This document shows positions 17,451 through 25,310 of a stretch of DNA of 64,000 bases, in pieces. The first letter of the stretch is position 1. Each line of letters opens with the position of its first letter. The translations under genes and the position numbers were made by a program. The notes below the pieces were generated by a model. It was not told the DNA's origin. It searched no databases and saw only the letters and a list, made by a program, of their open reading frames with translations. The stretch is taken from positions 1 through 64,000 of the forward strand of contig NZ_JYIV01000019.1 in assembly GCF_000956405.1 (NCBI RefSeq), given 5' to 3'. Origin of the DNA: Microbacterium oxydans. Lineage in GTDB: Bacteria > Actinomycetota > Actinomycetes > Actinomycetales > Microbacteriaceae.

Positions 17451-17983
17451 CGGTCGTGCGTGTCCTTCGAGATCGGAGTGGAGGGAGTGAAGAAGGGATT
17501 ACGTGGCTCGTGCCGCGCAGCGAGCACCTCGTCGAGGAGCGGCAGCCCGCCGGCACCGTTCACCAGTGCGGTGCGCGTGGCCTCGCGGTTGTTCCGGTAG
17601 ACGGCCTCGGCGTCGTCGGCTGCGGGGTTCACCCACACTGCGGCGATGAGGGCGTGCGTCTCCGCGGACTCGGAGGGGATGGCCCCCTCGGCCACGGCAT
17701 CCGCGACACCGGCCGCCACGCCCGCCTGCGCGGGGCCCCAGATGAGGAGGCCGTGCTCGTCGCCGGCCGGGGCCGCCTTGGTGACGAACAGGGTCATCGG
17801 CTTGACCGGCAGGGAGGGCCGGAGCACGGCGACGAAGGGCACGTGCCCCGCGCTGGGGCTGGCGAGGGCGGTGGCCCATGCCGTCCCCGCCGGGCCCTCG
17901 CGATGACCGAGCACGGTGTTGATGTGCGCCGCGTTCACGCCTTCTCCGACGAAGCTCTCGCCGATCTGGAGGGACGCGGTCAT
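17447..17983 (-). CDS. Formaldehyde-activating enzyme (Fae) homologue
   Basis: 178 residues, close to the usual ~170 of Fae. The N-terminal signature IGESFVGEGVNAAHINTVLG matches the Fae pattern, with His20 at the position of the catalytic histidine. Then come AWATALASPSAGH and PSLPVKPMTLFVTKA, matching the Fae core. Canonical Fae condenses formaldehyde with tetrahydromethanopterin; actinobacteria are not known to make that cofactor, so the acceptor may differ or the protein may bind another small molecule. The ATG at 17983 shares one base with the binding-protein stop, and the gene overlaps the next by ATGA. Confidence 0.85.
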   Translation of the reverse strand: MTASLQIGESFVGEGVNAAHINTVLGHREGPAGTAWATALASPSAGHVPFVAVLRPSLPVKPMTLFVTKAAPAGDEHGLLIWGPAQAGVAAGVADAVAEGAIPSESAETHALIAAVWVNPAADDAEAVYRNNREATRTALVNGAGGLPLLDEVLAARHEPRNPFFTPSTPISKDTHDR

Positions 17984-18924
17984 CAGATGAGTCCCTGCTC
18001 TTCGAGCCAGTCGATCGCGATGTCCTCGGGATCCTCGCCGTCGACATCGGCCTTGGCGTTGAGCTCCTGCATGACCTCGGTGGTCAGCAGCGGGCTCAGC
18101 TTCGCCAGCACGTCGGCGATCGCCGGGTACTCGTCCAGCGTGCTCTGCTTGAGCGTGAAGCCGCCTTGGTAGCTGGGGAAGAACTCCTTGTCGTCCGCCA
18201 TGACCACCAGGTCGAGCGCGGGGATGCGGCCGTCGGTCTGGAAGACCTCGCCGAAGTTGCAGTCGTCGCCCTTCTGGGTCGCGGTGTAGATGACCCCGGT
18301 GTCGAGCATCGTGACGTTCGCGTCGGGAGCGTCGAAGCCGTAGGCGGCCTTGAGTCCGGGCCAGCCGTCGTCCCGCGTCGAGAACTCGCTCTCGATGCAG
18401 AAGGTCTGATCGGCGCTCGGCAGCTTCGCCACGTCGCTGAGCGTCTTCACACCCAGCTTCTCGGCTTCGCTCTGGCGGATCGCGAAGGCGTAGGTGTTGT
18501 TGAACGGAGCCGGATCCAGCCATGCGATGCCGTTCTCGGCGTCGGCCTTCTTCACGGCGTCGAACTGCGCCTCGGCGCCCTGCACGGGTGCGGTGTTGCC
18601 GTTGTAGGTGATCCACGAGGTGCCGGTGTACTCCCAGTAGCCGAGGAACTGGTCGTTCTCGAGCGCCTGCCGCACGTTCGCGGAGCCGACGAGCTTGGTG
18701 TTGGCTTCGACGTCCGCGCCGTGGGCGTTGAGCAGCTCAGCCGTCATGTAGGCGAGGATGTACTGCTCCGAGAAGTCCTTCGAGCCGATCTCGCCGGTGA
18801 GACCTTCGAGCTCGTCGCCCTGGGCGCCGGAGCCCCCTGCGGAGCTGGAGGAGCAGCCGGCGAGCAGCAGCGTGCCTGCGGCGATCGCGGCGAGCGAGGC
18901 GGATGCGATGGTACGGGTGTTCAT
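17983..18924 (-). CDS. Betaine/choline-type ABC transporter substrate-binding lipoprotein (OpuAC/OsmF family)
   Basis: 313 residues. Lipoprotein signal peptide with lipobox LLLAGC (Cys24), then a GSSSAGGSG linker. The mature domain begins GEIGSKDFSEQYILAYMTAE and contains YWEYTGTSWITYNG, the family hallmark of quaternary-ammonium-compound binding proteins (OpuC, YehZ/OsmF and the ergothioneine-binding EgtU type). Lies downstream of permease-ATPase-permease genes and directly upstream of the Fae homologue. The exact ligand is unknown; the downstream enzymes suggest a catabolised substrate, not only an osmolyte. Confidence 0.93.
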   Translation of the reverse strand: MNTRTIASASLAAIAAGTLLLAGCSSSSAGGSGAQGDELEGLTGEIGSKDFSEQYILAYMTAELLNAHGADVEANTKLVGSANVRQALENDQFLGYWEYTGTSWITYNGNTAPVQGAEAQFDAVKKADAENGIAWLDPAPFNNTYAFAIRQSEAEKLGVKTLSDVAKLPSADQTFCIESEFSTRDDGWPGLKAAYGFDAPDANVTMLDTGVIYTATQKGDDCNFGEVFQTDGRIPALDLVVMADDKEFFPSYQGGFTLKQSTLDEYPAIADVLAKLSPLLTTEVMQELNAKADVDGEDPEDIAIDWLEEQGLI

Positions 18925-18967
18925 TGCGGTTCCTTTCGGGATGAGGACGTGAGGAGGACGAGGGGTG

Positions 18968-19759
18968 TCACAGGCCCTTGGGGCGCACGATGTCCTCCAC
19001 GACACCGGCTGCCCAGTCGATGAGCACGGCGATCGCGGCGACGAGGACCGCACCGACGACGAGCACGGGATAGCGCTGGAGCTTCAGACCGTTGATGATC
19101 ATGTCGCCGAGGCCTCCGGCGTTGATGAACGTCGCCACGGTGGCGACTCCGACGGCGAACACGAGAGCGGTGCGAAGGCCGGCGAGGATCACGGGTGAGG
19201 CGAGCGGGAGCTCGACCCGACGGAGGACCTGCGCGGAGGTCATGCCCATTCCCCTCGCCGATTCGCGGATGTTGGGGTCCACCTGCGCGAGTCCGGCGAT
19301 CGTGTTCTGCAGCACCGGGAGGAAGGAGTAGATCACGAGGGCGAGGAGGGCGGTGGTGAATCCGGTCTGCCAGACGATCGCCAGCAGGATCACGACGCCG
19401 ATCGCCGGTGTGGCCTGGCCGATGTTCGCGATGCCGATCACGATGCCGCGGAAGACCTTCGACCGCGAACGGCTCACCGCGATTCCCGCCGGGATGGCGA
19501 GCACGGCGACGAGGATCGAGGCGATGATCGAGAGCACCAGGTGCTCGCCGATCCGCGACGTGATGTAGCCGGCGTTGAGCGTGCGCTGCTCGATCGAGTC
19601 GAGTTCCAGGCTGGAGACCCACGCGTAGGTGAGCAGCAGCACGACGGCGACCACGATCAGCGGCATCGTCCGTCGCAGCAGCACGGGCATCCCCCGGCGC
19701 CGGACACCCTGCGTCTGGAGCACCGTGGTCGCCGAGGGGACCACCTGCGGGCCGGTCAT
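18968..19759 (-). CDS. Betaine-type ABC transporter permease (second permease)
   Basis: 263 residues with about six transmembrane helices and the OpuC-type permease core (ANIGQATPAIGVVILL, ARGMGMTSAQVLRRVELPLA carrying the ATPase-coupling EAA loop, and GLGDMIINGL). Has an N-terminal extension of about 30 residues before the first helix. Two bases after the ATPase gene stop. Pairs with the permease at 20792 to form the heterodimeric channel. Confidence 0.94.
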   Translation of the reverse strand: MTGPQVVPSATTVLQTQGVRRRGMPVLLRRTMPLIVVAVVLLLTYAWVSSLELDSIEQRTLNAGYITSRIGEHLVLSIIASILVAVLAIPAGIAVSRSRSKVFRGIVIGIANIGQATPAIGVVILLAIVWQTGFTTALLALVIYSFLPVLQNTIAGLAQVDPNIRESARGMGMTSAQVLRRVELPLASPVILAGLRTALVFAVGVATVATFINAGGLGDMIINGLKLQRYPVLVVGAVLVAAIAVLIDWAAGVVEDIVRPKGL

Positions 19760-19761
19760 GA

Positions 19762-20799
19762 TCAGCCCTCCTCGGCGCGGCGCACGGGACCTTCGACCCC
19801 GAGCGCGGCGGAGATGGCTGCCTGGTCGATCGAGCCGACGACCTGGCCGGCACGCGTCACGTTGACCCGTGCGGCTCCCGTGACGACCAGGGTGTCGAGT
19901 GCCTCGCGCAGGGAGGCGTGCTCGTCGACGGTCGCCGCGGGTGCCGCGGTGTCGGCCGCCCCGATGCGGGCATCGGCGACCGGGATGAGGGCGAGGCGCT
20001 TGAGCGCCGCCCCCTCTCCGATGAACGAGCGCACATAGTCGTTGGCCGGTTCCGCGAGGATGCGCGCGGGGGTGTCGAACTGCTCGATCTGGCTCCGGTC
20101 GCTCAGCACGGCGATGCGGTCCCCCATCCGGATCGCCTCTTCGAAGTCGTGCGTGACGAAGATGATGGTCTTGCCGATGTCGGCCTGGAGACGGAGGAAC
20201 TCGGCCTGCAGCTTCTCGCGGGTGATCGGGTCGGTGGCGCCGAACGGCTCGTCCATGAGCATGACGGGCGGATCGGCGGCGAGCGCTCTGGCCACTCCGA
20301 CGCGCTGCTGCTGTCCACCCGACAGCTGCCGCGGATAGCGCTGTGCGAACGTGCCGGGGTCCAGCTGCACGGTGCGCAACAGCTCGTCGACACGCTCGGC
20401 GATCCGGGACTTCGACCAGCCGAGCAGCTTCGGGACGATCGCGATGTTCTCCGCGATCGTGAAGTGCGGGAATAGACCGATCTGCTGGATCACGTAGCCG
20501 ATGTGGCGGCGCAGCTCGTTGCCGTCGAGCGAGAGCACGTCGTCGCCGTTGATGCGGATGGATCCCGACGTCGGTTCGATGATGCGGTTGATCATCTTCA
20601 TGGTCGTGGTCTTGCCGCAGCCGCTGGGGCCGACGAACATGATCAGCTCACCGGGGTCGATGCGCATCGAGAAGTCCTCGACGGCCGGTGCCGACTGCCC
20701 CTGGTACTGCTTCGTGATGTGGTCGAGCACGATGTCGACCCCGCCCTGCTGGGCTGCGAGAGAGGTGAGAACGCCGGTGTTCGTGGTGATGTCAGGCAC
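19762..20799 (-). CDS. Betaine-type ABC transporter ATP-binding protein with CBS-like tail
   Basis: 345 residues. Walker A VGPSGCGKTTT at about 55-65, Q-loop QQIGLFPHFT, signature LSGGQQQRVGVARAL, Walker B VMLMDEPFGATD and H-loop VTHDFEEA: an OpuA/OpuC-type ATPase. The C-terminal 80 residues (from about 265) look like a reduced CBS region, which in OpuA senses ionic strength. Overlaps the first permease gene by 8 bases. Confidence 0.95.
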   Translation of the reverse strand: MPDITTNTGVLTSLAAQQGGVDIVLDHITKQYQGQSAPAVEDFSMRIDPGELIMFVGPSGCGKTTTMKMINRIIEPTSGSIRINGDDVLSLDGNELRRHIGYVIQQIGLFPHFTIAENIAIVPKLLGWSKSRIAERVDELLRTVQLDPGTFAQRYPRQLSGGQQQRVGVARALAADPPVMLMDEPFGATDPITREKLQAEFLRLQADIGKTIIFVTHDFEEAIRMGDRIAVLSDRSQIEQFDTPARILAEPANDYVRSFIGEGAALKRLALIPVADARIGAADTAAPAATVDEHASLREALDTLVVTGAARVNVTRAGQVVGSIDQAAISAALGVEGPVRRAEEG

Positions 20800-21457
20800 G
20801 GAGACCCCTTGAGGTGGTGAGACGGGCGATGAGCACGAGGATGCCGTCGAGGACGAGGGCGAGGAGGATCACGGCGACGGTGCCCGTGAGCGCGTAGTTC
20901 AGGGCGTTCTTCGAGCCGAGCGAGCTCAGCCCCTTGAAGATGTACTCGCCGAGTCCGGGGCCGGCGACGTACGCGGCGATCGCCGCGATGCCGACCGTGA
21001 GCTGAGCGGCGACGCGGATGCCGGTCATGATGACCGGCCAGGCGATCGGGAGCTGGACCGTGAGCAGGATGCGGGTCGGGCCGAGACCCATGCCGCGAGC
21101 TGACTCGAGCACCGGGAGGGGGACCTCCCGGAGCCCGACCACCGTGTTACGGACGACCGGGAGCAGGGAATAGAACACCAGCGCGACGACGGTCGGAAGC
21201 CATCCGAGTCCGAGCACCGGGCTCAGCAGCGCCAGGAGCGCGAGGGACGGGATCGTGATCGCGACGGCCGCGGCGGTGAGGACGCTGGTGCGGGCGATGC
21301 GATGGTTGCGCACCAGGATGCCGAGCCCCACGCCGATGATCGCCGCGAGGACGACGGAGATGAGGACGACGACGAGGTGATCGCGAGTGAGCTCGAGGAT
21401 GTCGTCGGCGCGACGCGCGAGGAAGGCCATGAGGTCTTCCCAGTTGAATCCGGACAA
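20792..21457 (-). CDS. Betaine-type ABC transporter permease (first permease)
   Basis: 221 residues with about five to six transmembrane helices (LVVVLISVVLAAIIGVGLGI, AVAITIPSLALLALL and others) and the coupling loop ARGMGLGPTRILLTVQLPIA. I place the start at the TTG at 21457 because AGGAG lies five bases upstream. An ATG at 21523 is in frame but would overlap the promoter/operator region and lacks a ribosome-binding site. First gene of the minus-strand transporter-catabolic operon. Confidence 0.92.
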   Translation of the reverse strand: MSGFNWEDLMAFLARRADDILELTRDHLVVVLISVVLAAIIGVGLGILVRNHRIARTSVLTAAAVAITIPSLALLALLSPVLGLGWLPTVVALVFYSLLPVVRNTVVGLREVPLPVLESARGMGLGPTRILLTVQLPIAWPVIMTGIRVAAQLTVGIAAIAAYVAGPGLGEYIFKGLSSLGSKNALNYALTGTVAVILLALVLDGILVLIARLTTSRGLRA

Positions 21458-21536
21458 GGGGGCTCCTGTCTCGTCTTTGAGGCCGGTACCGGGTATGTCA
21501 TTCACCGTAACTGGTGTAACCATTTCGCCAAAGAGT

Positions 21537-21553
21537 GTTGCGTATATGGCAAC
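21537..21553. promoter_or_regulatory. Candidate IclR operator
   Basis: Perfect inverted repeat GTTGC-N7-GCAAC in the divergent region between the IclR gene and the transporter operon. Its left arm overlaps the probable -35 (TTGCGT, 21538-21543) of the IclR promoter, consistent with autoregulation and control of both directions. Confidence 0.5.
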
Positions 21554-21562
21554 AGCCGTGGT

Positions 21563-21574
21563 TAGACTTCCGGT
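21563..21574 (+). promoter_or_regulatory. Leaderless-type -10 element before IclR gene
   Basis: TAGACT (21563-21568), six bases, then the GTG start at 21575; no Shine-Dalgarno. Confidence 0.5.
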
Positions 21575-22423
21575 GTGACCACGACTCCCTCCGCCCCACG
21601 GCGCAACTCCTCCGGCCTCGGACGCGACATCGAGATCCTCGAACTTCTCGGCGGTGAGGACGCACTGAGAGCGGGTGGTCTCGGCGTCTCCCAGGTCGCT
21701 CAGGCGACGGGTCGCGACAAGGCCGTGGTGTCACGGACGCTCGCCACGCTGGCCGAGACGGGCCTCGTCGAACGGGACGAGGTGACGCTGCGCTATCTGC
21801 TCGGCCCGCGGCTGTACGCTCTCGCGGCGCACACCGCCACCTCCACGCTCGTGCACGCCTCGCGCAGCATCCTCCGCCGCCTCGTGCAGTCGACGAGGGA
21901 GACCAGCCACCTCTGCGTGCTGCGCGGAGGCAACGTGCTGACGCTGCTGAGCGAGCTCAGCCCGCACGACGTGCGCACGACGGGGTGGGCCGGCACCACG
22001 ACGGCTGCATGGCGGACACCCTCCGGTCGCGCGCTGCTGAGCGACTGGGACGAGGAGTCGCTCTCCCGCTGGTACGACGATCACGGACAGGATCAGCCGC
22101 TCGTCGGGCACTTCGATCAGGCGGACCCCTTCGGATTCCCCGTGCTCGACGCTCCGCCACCCGGCAACTCCCCCGTGACAGACCTCGGCACCCTGCAGTC
22201 CGAGCTCGCGCGCATCCGCGATCAGGGCTATGCGCTCTCGGACGAGGAACTCGAGTTCGGAGTCGTCGCGGCGTCAGCGCCCATCGTCGATTTCACCGGT
22301 CGCATCGTCGCCGCAGTCAACGTGAGCGCACCGAAGGCACGCATCGGCCCTCGCCTCGACGCCCTCGGAGCGCTCGTCTCCCGCGCCGCCCGCGAACTGT
22401 CCCTCCGCCTGGGCGCGAGCTGA
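21575..22423 (+). CDS. IclR-family transcriptional regulator
   Basis: 282 residues starting at GTG. N-terminal winged HTH (SQVAQATGRDKAVVSRTLATL at about 38-58) and a C-terminal IclR effector-binding domain (TAAWRTPSGRAL, GYALSDEELEFGVVAASAPI, VAAVNVSAP). Divergently transcribed from the betaine-type transporter and catabolic operon (20792 down to 11288), of which it is the obvious candidate regulator. The effector is likely the transported compound or an intermediate. Local promoter and palindrome are described separately. Confidence 0.94.
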   Translation: MTTTPSAPRRNSSGLGRDIEILELLGGEDALRAGGLGVSQVAQATGRDKAVVSRTLATLAETGLVERDEVTLRYLLGPRLYALAAHTATSTLVHASRSILRRLVQSTRETSHLCVLRGGNVLTLLSELSPHDVRTTGWAGTTTAAWRTPSGRALLSDWDEESLSRWYDDHGQDQPLVGHFDQADPFGFPVLDAPPPGNSPVTDLGTLQSELARIRDQGYALSDEELEFGVVAASAPIVDFTGRIVAAVNVSAPKARIGPRLDALGALVSRAARELSLRLGAS

Positions 22424-22460
22424 CGCCCGGAACCGATCCGCCCGCATCCCCGGGGAACGG

Positions 22461-22952
22461 TCAGTCGTTCGCAAGCCGTCGCCGCAGTTCGACGCTGGCT
22501 GCTGCCGCATCCACGTCGCGGATCCGCTGCCAGTTGCGGCCACCGCGGGCGAACGCCGCCTCGACCCCGGGCGGCACGAGCGCAGCCGACACCGGCGTCG
22601 CCACCCACCGGCACGACCTGATGTGCATGAGGTCGACCTCGTGGGCGGCCGGCGAGGAGTCGAAGCGCCACGACCCGTCGAGTGCGCCGAGCCAGAAGAG
22701 GCCGTCGACGTCGCGTGTCCACACCGGTGCTCCGTCCGGAGCCGCAGCGAAGCGCTCGATCCGTCGAGCCATGCGTTCGCCATGTCGGAGATCGACCGCG
22801 GCGAGGGCGTCGCTCAAGCCTGCCGGGGCGGCGTCGAGCCGTCCACCTACCCCGCAGACACCGAGGAGGAGCGCACGCTCCACCGCCGCTCCGACCGGCA
22901 CCTGGTCGTCGCGTGACCGCATCGGCGCACGGGAAACGGGAATCTCGCTCAC
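22461..22952 (-). CDS. Conserved hypothetical protein
   Basis: 163 residues from a GTG that overlaps the phosphoesterase stop (GTGA), so translated from the same message. No motif I recognise. Alanine- and arginine-rich, with tryptophans in the central part (GLFWLGALDGSWRF, CRWVATPVSAALVPPGVEAAF) suggesting a folded soluble domain. No signal peptide or membrane helix. Codon use matches the neighbours, so it looks real. Confidence 0.62.
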   Translation of the reverse strand: MSEIPVSRAPMRSRDDQVPVGAAVERALLLGVCGVGGRLDAAPAGLSDALAAVDLRHGERMARRIERFAAAPDGAPVWTRDVDGLFWLGALDGSWRFDSSPAAHEVDLMHIRSCRWVATPVSAALVPPGVEAAFARGGRNWQRIRDVDAAAASVELRRRLAND

Positions 22953-23446
22953 GACAGCGCCACCAGCGTCGCATCAACCGTGGCACCATCGACCTCGACC
23001 CACATCATCGTGCAGGCGGGCTGACGGCGACGGTCGGTCGGCGACCCGGGGTTCAGCAGTCGCATGCCCGCCGGCGAGACGGTGTCCCACGGGATGTGGG
23101 AGTGTCCGAAGACCAGCAGGTCGGTCCCGGGAAAGGCTTCGTCCATGCGCACCTCGCGCTGCCGCGATGGTCCTGTCTCGTGCACGACCGCGATCTCGAC
23201 GGCTTCGACGGTGAAGCGGGCGACCTCGGGGAGCCGCGCGCGCAGCTCATCACCGTCGTTGTTGCCGAACACGCCGTGCAGTGCTCTCGCCCTCGACTCG
23301 AGCAGATCCAGCGTCGCCACATCGACCCAGTCCCCCGCGTGCACGACGAGGTCGGCGTCATCGATCGCCTGCAGGACAGCGTCCGGCAGGCGCCTCGCCC
23401 GCTTCGGGACATGCGTATCGGCAAGCAGCAGCATCGTCGTCGCCAT
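22949..23446 (-). CDS. YfcE/MJ0936-type metallophosphoesterase
   Basis: 165 residues from the ATG at 23446, chosen because GGAGGACGAC precedes it. Calcineurin-like phosphodiesterase core: MLLLADTHV (D-x-H), HAGDWVD (G-D), GVFGNNDGD (G-N-N/H-D), the late FGHSHIPW (G-H-x-H) and NPGSPTDRRRQP. The family hydrolyses phosphodiesters with Mn or Ni. Residues for a dinuclear metal site are complete. Followed by a coupled hypothetical gene. Physiological substrate unknown. Confidence 0.92.
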   Translation of the reverse strand: MATTMLLLADTHVPKRARRLPDAVLQAIDDADLVVHAGDWVDVATLDLLESRARALHGVFGNNDGDELRARLPEVARFTVEAVEIAVVHETGPSRQREVRMDEAFPGTDLLVFGHSHIPWDTVSPAGMRLLNPGSPTDRRRQPACTMMWVEVDGATVDATLVALS

Positions 23447-23546
23447 GTCGTCGTCCTCCCCCTGGTTCCTGATCGAGACTACGCACCGCCATCGCCCACC
23501 GGGATGACACGCGAAACGGGCGCACAGCGAATACTCAGGAAAGGCG

Positions 23547-23579
23547 TAAACTCGCCCGGGTCCCTTGGTATACCGGGAC
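23547..23579 (+). promoter_or_regulatory. Promoter -10 and GntR-like operator before MHS transporter
   Basis: TAAACT at 23547-23552 resembles a -10. Eight bases on, GTCCC-TT-GGTATACC-GGGAC (23560-23579) contains the perfect 8-base palindrome GGTATACC within TTGGTATACCG, a form typical of GntR/FCD operators. Located between the inferred start of transcription and the Shine-Dalgarno, so a repressor site is plausible. No GntR gene is in the window. Confidence 0.4.
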
Positions 23580-23597
23580 GCGATCGGAGGAACACAC

Positions 23598-25058
23598 ATG
23601 AGTAGTGCCACTGCGCCGGCGAATCCTCGCTCGCGCGTCATCACGGCGAGCCTGGTCGGCACCACGATCGAGTTCTACGACTTCTACGCGTACGCGACGG
23701 CAGCCGTGCTCGTGTTCCCGGTGCTGTTCTTCCCCACCGGCGACGACACCACATCGCTCCTCTCCTCATTCGCCGTGTTCGGCGCCGCGATGGTCGCCCG
23801 ACCGATCGGCGCCGTGGTCTTCGGGCACTTCGGCGACAGGTTCGGGCGCAAGGCGACGCTCGTGGCATCGCTGCTGACGATGGGCATCGCGACCTTCGTG
23901 ATCGGCCTGCTGCCCACCTATCAGGACATCGGCTGGTGGGCGGCCCTGCTGCTGCTGATCCTCCGCCTCGCGCAGGGCTTCGCACTCGGCGGCGAGTGGT
24001 CGGGGGCGGCGCTGGTCGCCACCGAGAACGCACCCAAGGGCAAGCGCGCCTGGTACGGCACCTTCCCGCAGCTGGGCGCGCCGCTCGGGTTCATCATCGC
24101 CAACTTCCTCTTCCTCGCGATCAACTGGCTGCTGCCGCATGCCGACAACCCCGCTCTGAAGTCCGAGGCGTTCCTCTCCTGGGGCTGGCGCATCCCCTTC
24201 CTGTTCTCGGCCGTGATGGTCATCATCGGCCTGTGGGTGCGGCTCAAGCTCGTCGAGTCCGACACCTTCAAGAAGGCCGAGACGAAGGGCACGATCCGCA
24301 AACTGCCGCTCGCCACCGTGTTCCGCCACCACTGGAAGCAGCTCATCCTCGGCACGTTCATCATGCTGGCGACGTACGTGCTGTTCTACCTGATGACCAA
24401 CTTCACCCTCGCCTACGGCACCAAGCCCGCGTCGCTCGAGACGGCTTCAGCTGCGGCGAAGGCGGCGGCCGAGGCGACAGGCGCCTCGTTCGACCCGACG
24501 AAGTTCGCAGCGCAGTTCTATCCGGGACTCGGCTTCGGCTACACCGACTTCGTGCTGATGCAGATCATCGGCGTCGTGTTCTTCGGTGTCTTCACCCTGC
24601 TCTCGGGGCCCATCGCCGACGCGGTGGGACGGCGCAAGCTGCTGCTGTGGGTCACGGGAACCATCATCGTGTTCGGCCTCACCTTCAACGCGTTCCTGCT
24701 CCCGGCGATCGACCCCAAGTTCACGGGTGCGCTCACGCAGGCGTTCCTGGTGTTCGGCTTCATGCTGATGGGCGCCACGTTCGGGCCCATGGGAGCCCTG
24801 CTGCCCGAGCTGTTCCCGACGAACGTCCGGTACACGGGGTCGGCCATCGCGTACAACGTCTCCTCGATCCTCGGCGCGGCGGTGGCCCCGCTCATCGCTC
24901 TGAAGCTGTGGGAGGTGGCCGGCGGCGCGCCCTGGCTGGTCGGTCTGTACCTGTCGGCGATGGGTGTGCTGACCTTCATCGCGCTGATCCTCTCGCCGGA
25001 GACGAAGGACCACGACTACGACGACGACCTCGGCGTGGCCGCAGCCGTCGAGCTGTAG
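23598..25058 (+). CDS. MFS transporter, metabolite:H+ symporter (MHS) family
   Basis: 486 residues, about 12 transmembrane helices. MHS hallmarks: N-terminal GTTIEFYDFYAYATAA, the loop 2-3 motif GHFGDRFGRKATL, and RLAQGFALGGEWSGAALVATEN in helix 5. The loop between helices 7 and 8 is long (about 40 residues, alanine-rich). Related to ShiA/ProP/KgtP symporters for shikimate, betaine/proline or dicarboxylates; the substrate is not determined. ATG at 23598 follows GGAGGAACACAC. Stands alone with its own promoter/operator. Confidence 0.94.
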   Translation: MSSATAPANPRSRVITASLVGTTIEFYDFYAYATAAVLVFPVLFFPTGDDTTSLLSSFAVFGAAMVARPIGAVVFGHFGDRFGRKATLVASLLTMGIATFVIGLLPTYQDIGWWAALLLLILRLAQGFALGGEWSGAALVATENAPKGKRAWYGTFPQLGAPLGFIIANFLFLAINWLLPHADNPALKSEAFLSWGWRIPFLFSAVMVIIGLWVRLKLVESDTFKKAETKGTIRKLPLATVFRHHWKQLILGTFIMLATYVLFYLMTNFTLAYGTKPASLETASAAAKAAAEATGASFDPTKFAAQFYPGLGFGYTDFVLMQIIGVVFFGVFTLLSGPIADAVGRRKLLLWVTGTIIVFGLTFNAFLLPAIDPKFTGALTQAFLVFGFMLMGATFGPMGALLPELFPTNVRYTGSAIAYNVSSILGAAVAPLIALKLWEVAGGAPWLVGLYLSAMGVLTFIALILSPETKDHDYDDDLGVAAAVEL

Positions 25059-25232
25059 TCCGCCCGAGGGCTGGGATCAGTGCGACGCACCCGGCGTCGT
25101 AGGCGGAGATCTCGTCGCGCAGCATCCAGACCCTCGGGGTCAGACGACGCAGAGGATGGCGGGTGATCTCCAATTCGCTGAAGCGTCGCATGTTCAGCAC
25201 ATGCGGTAAAGAGCGATCTGTGGATAGCCTCG

Positions 25233-25243
25233 CCCCCCCCCCC
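25233..25243 (+). repeat. C11 homopolymer tract
   Basis: Eleven consecutive C residues in the non-coding gap between the MHS transporter and the small HTH gene, ten bases before two operator-like palindromes. Tracts this long are unusual and slip-prone; it may be variable in length or a sequencing uncertainty. The rest of the 25059-25310 gap holds no credible gene. Confidence 0.9.
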
Positions 25244-25250
25244 GACTGCC

Positions 25251-25298
25251 GCGTCAACATGTATTGACTTCCCGGCCCGCGTCAACGACTATTGACGC
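25251..25298. promoter_or_regulatory. Tandem palindromic operators GTCAA-N6-TTGAC
   Basis: Two copies: GTCAA (25253-25257) N6 TTGAC (25264-25268), and GCGTCAA (25279-25285) N6 TTGACGC (25292-25298), offset by 28 bases. The second abuts the Shine-Dalgarno of the small HTH gene. TTGACT of copy 1 could serve as a -35 with ACTATT (25288-25293) as a weak -10. The arrangement suggests autoregulation by the small HTH protein. Confidence 0.6.
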
Positions 25299-25310
25299 AG
25301 GAGGTTCATG

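Noticed and set aside
24976..25285. Two short minus-strand frames (94 and 89 codons) in the gap after the MHS transporter
   Set aside because: They overlap the transporter end and each other, contain the C11 tract and have no ribosome-binding site or recognisable domain.
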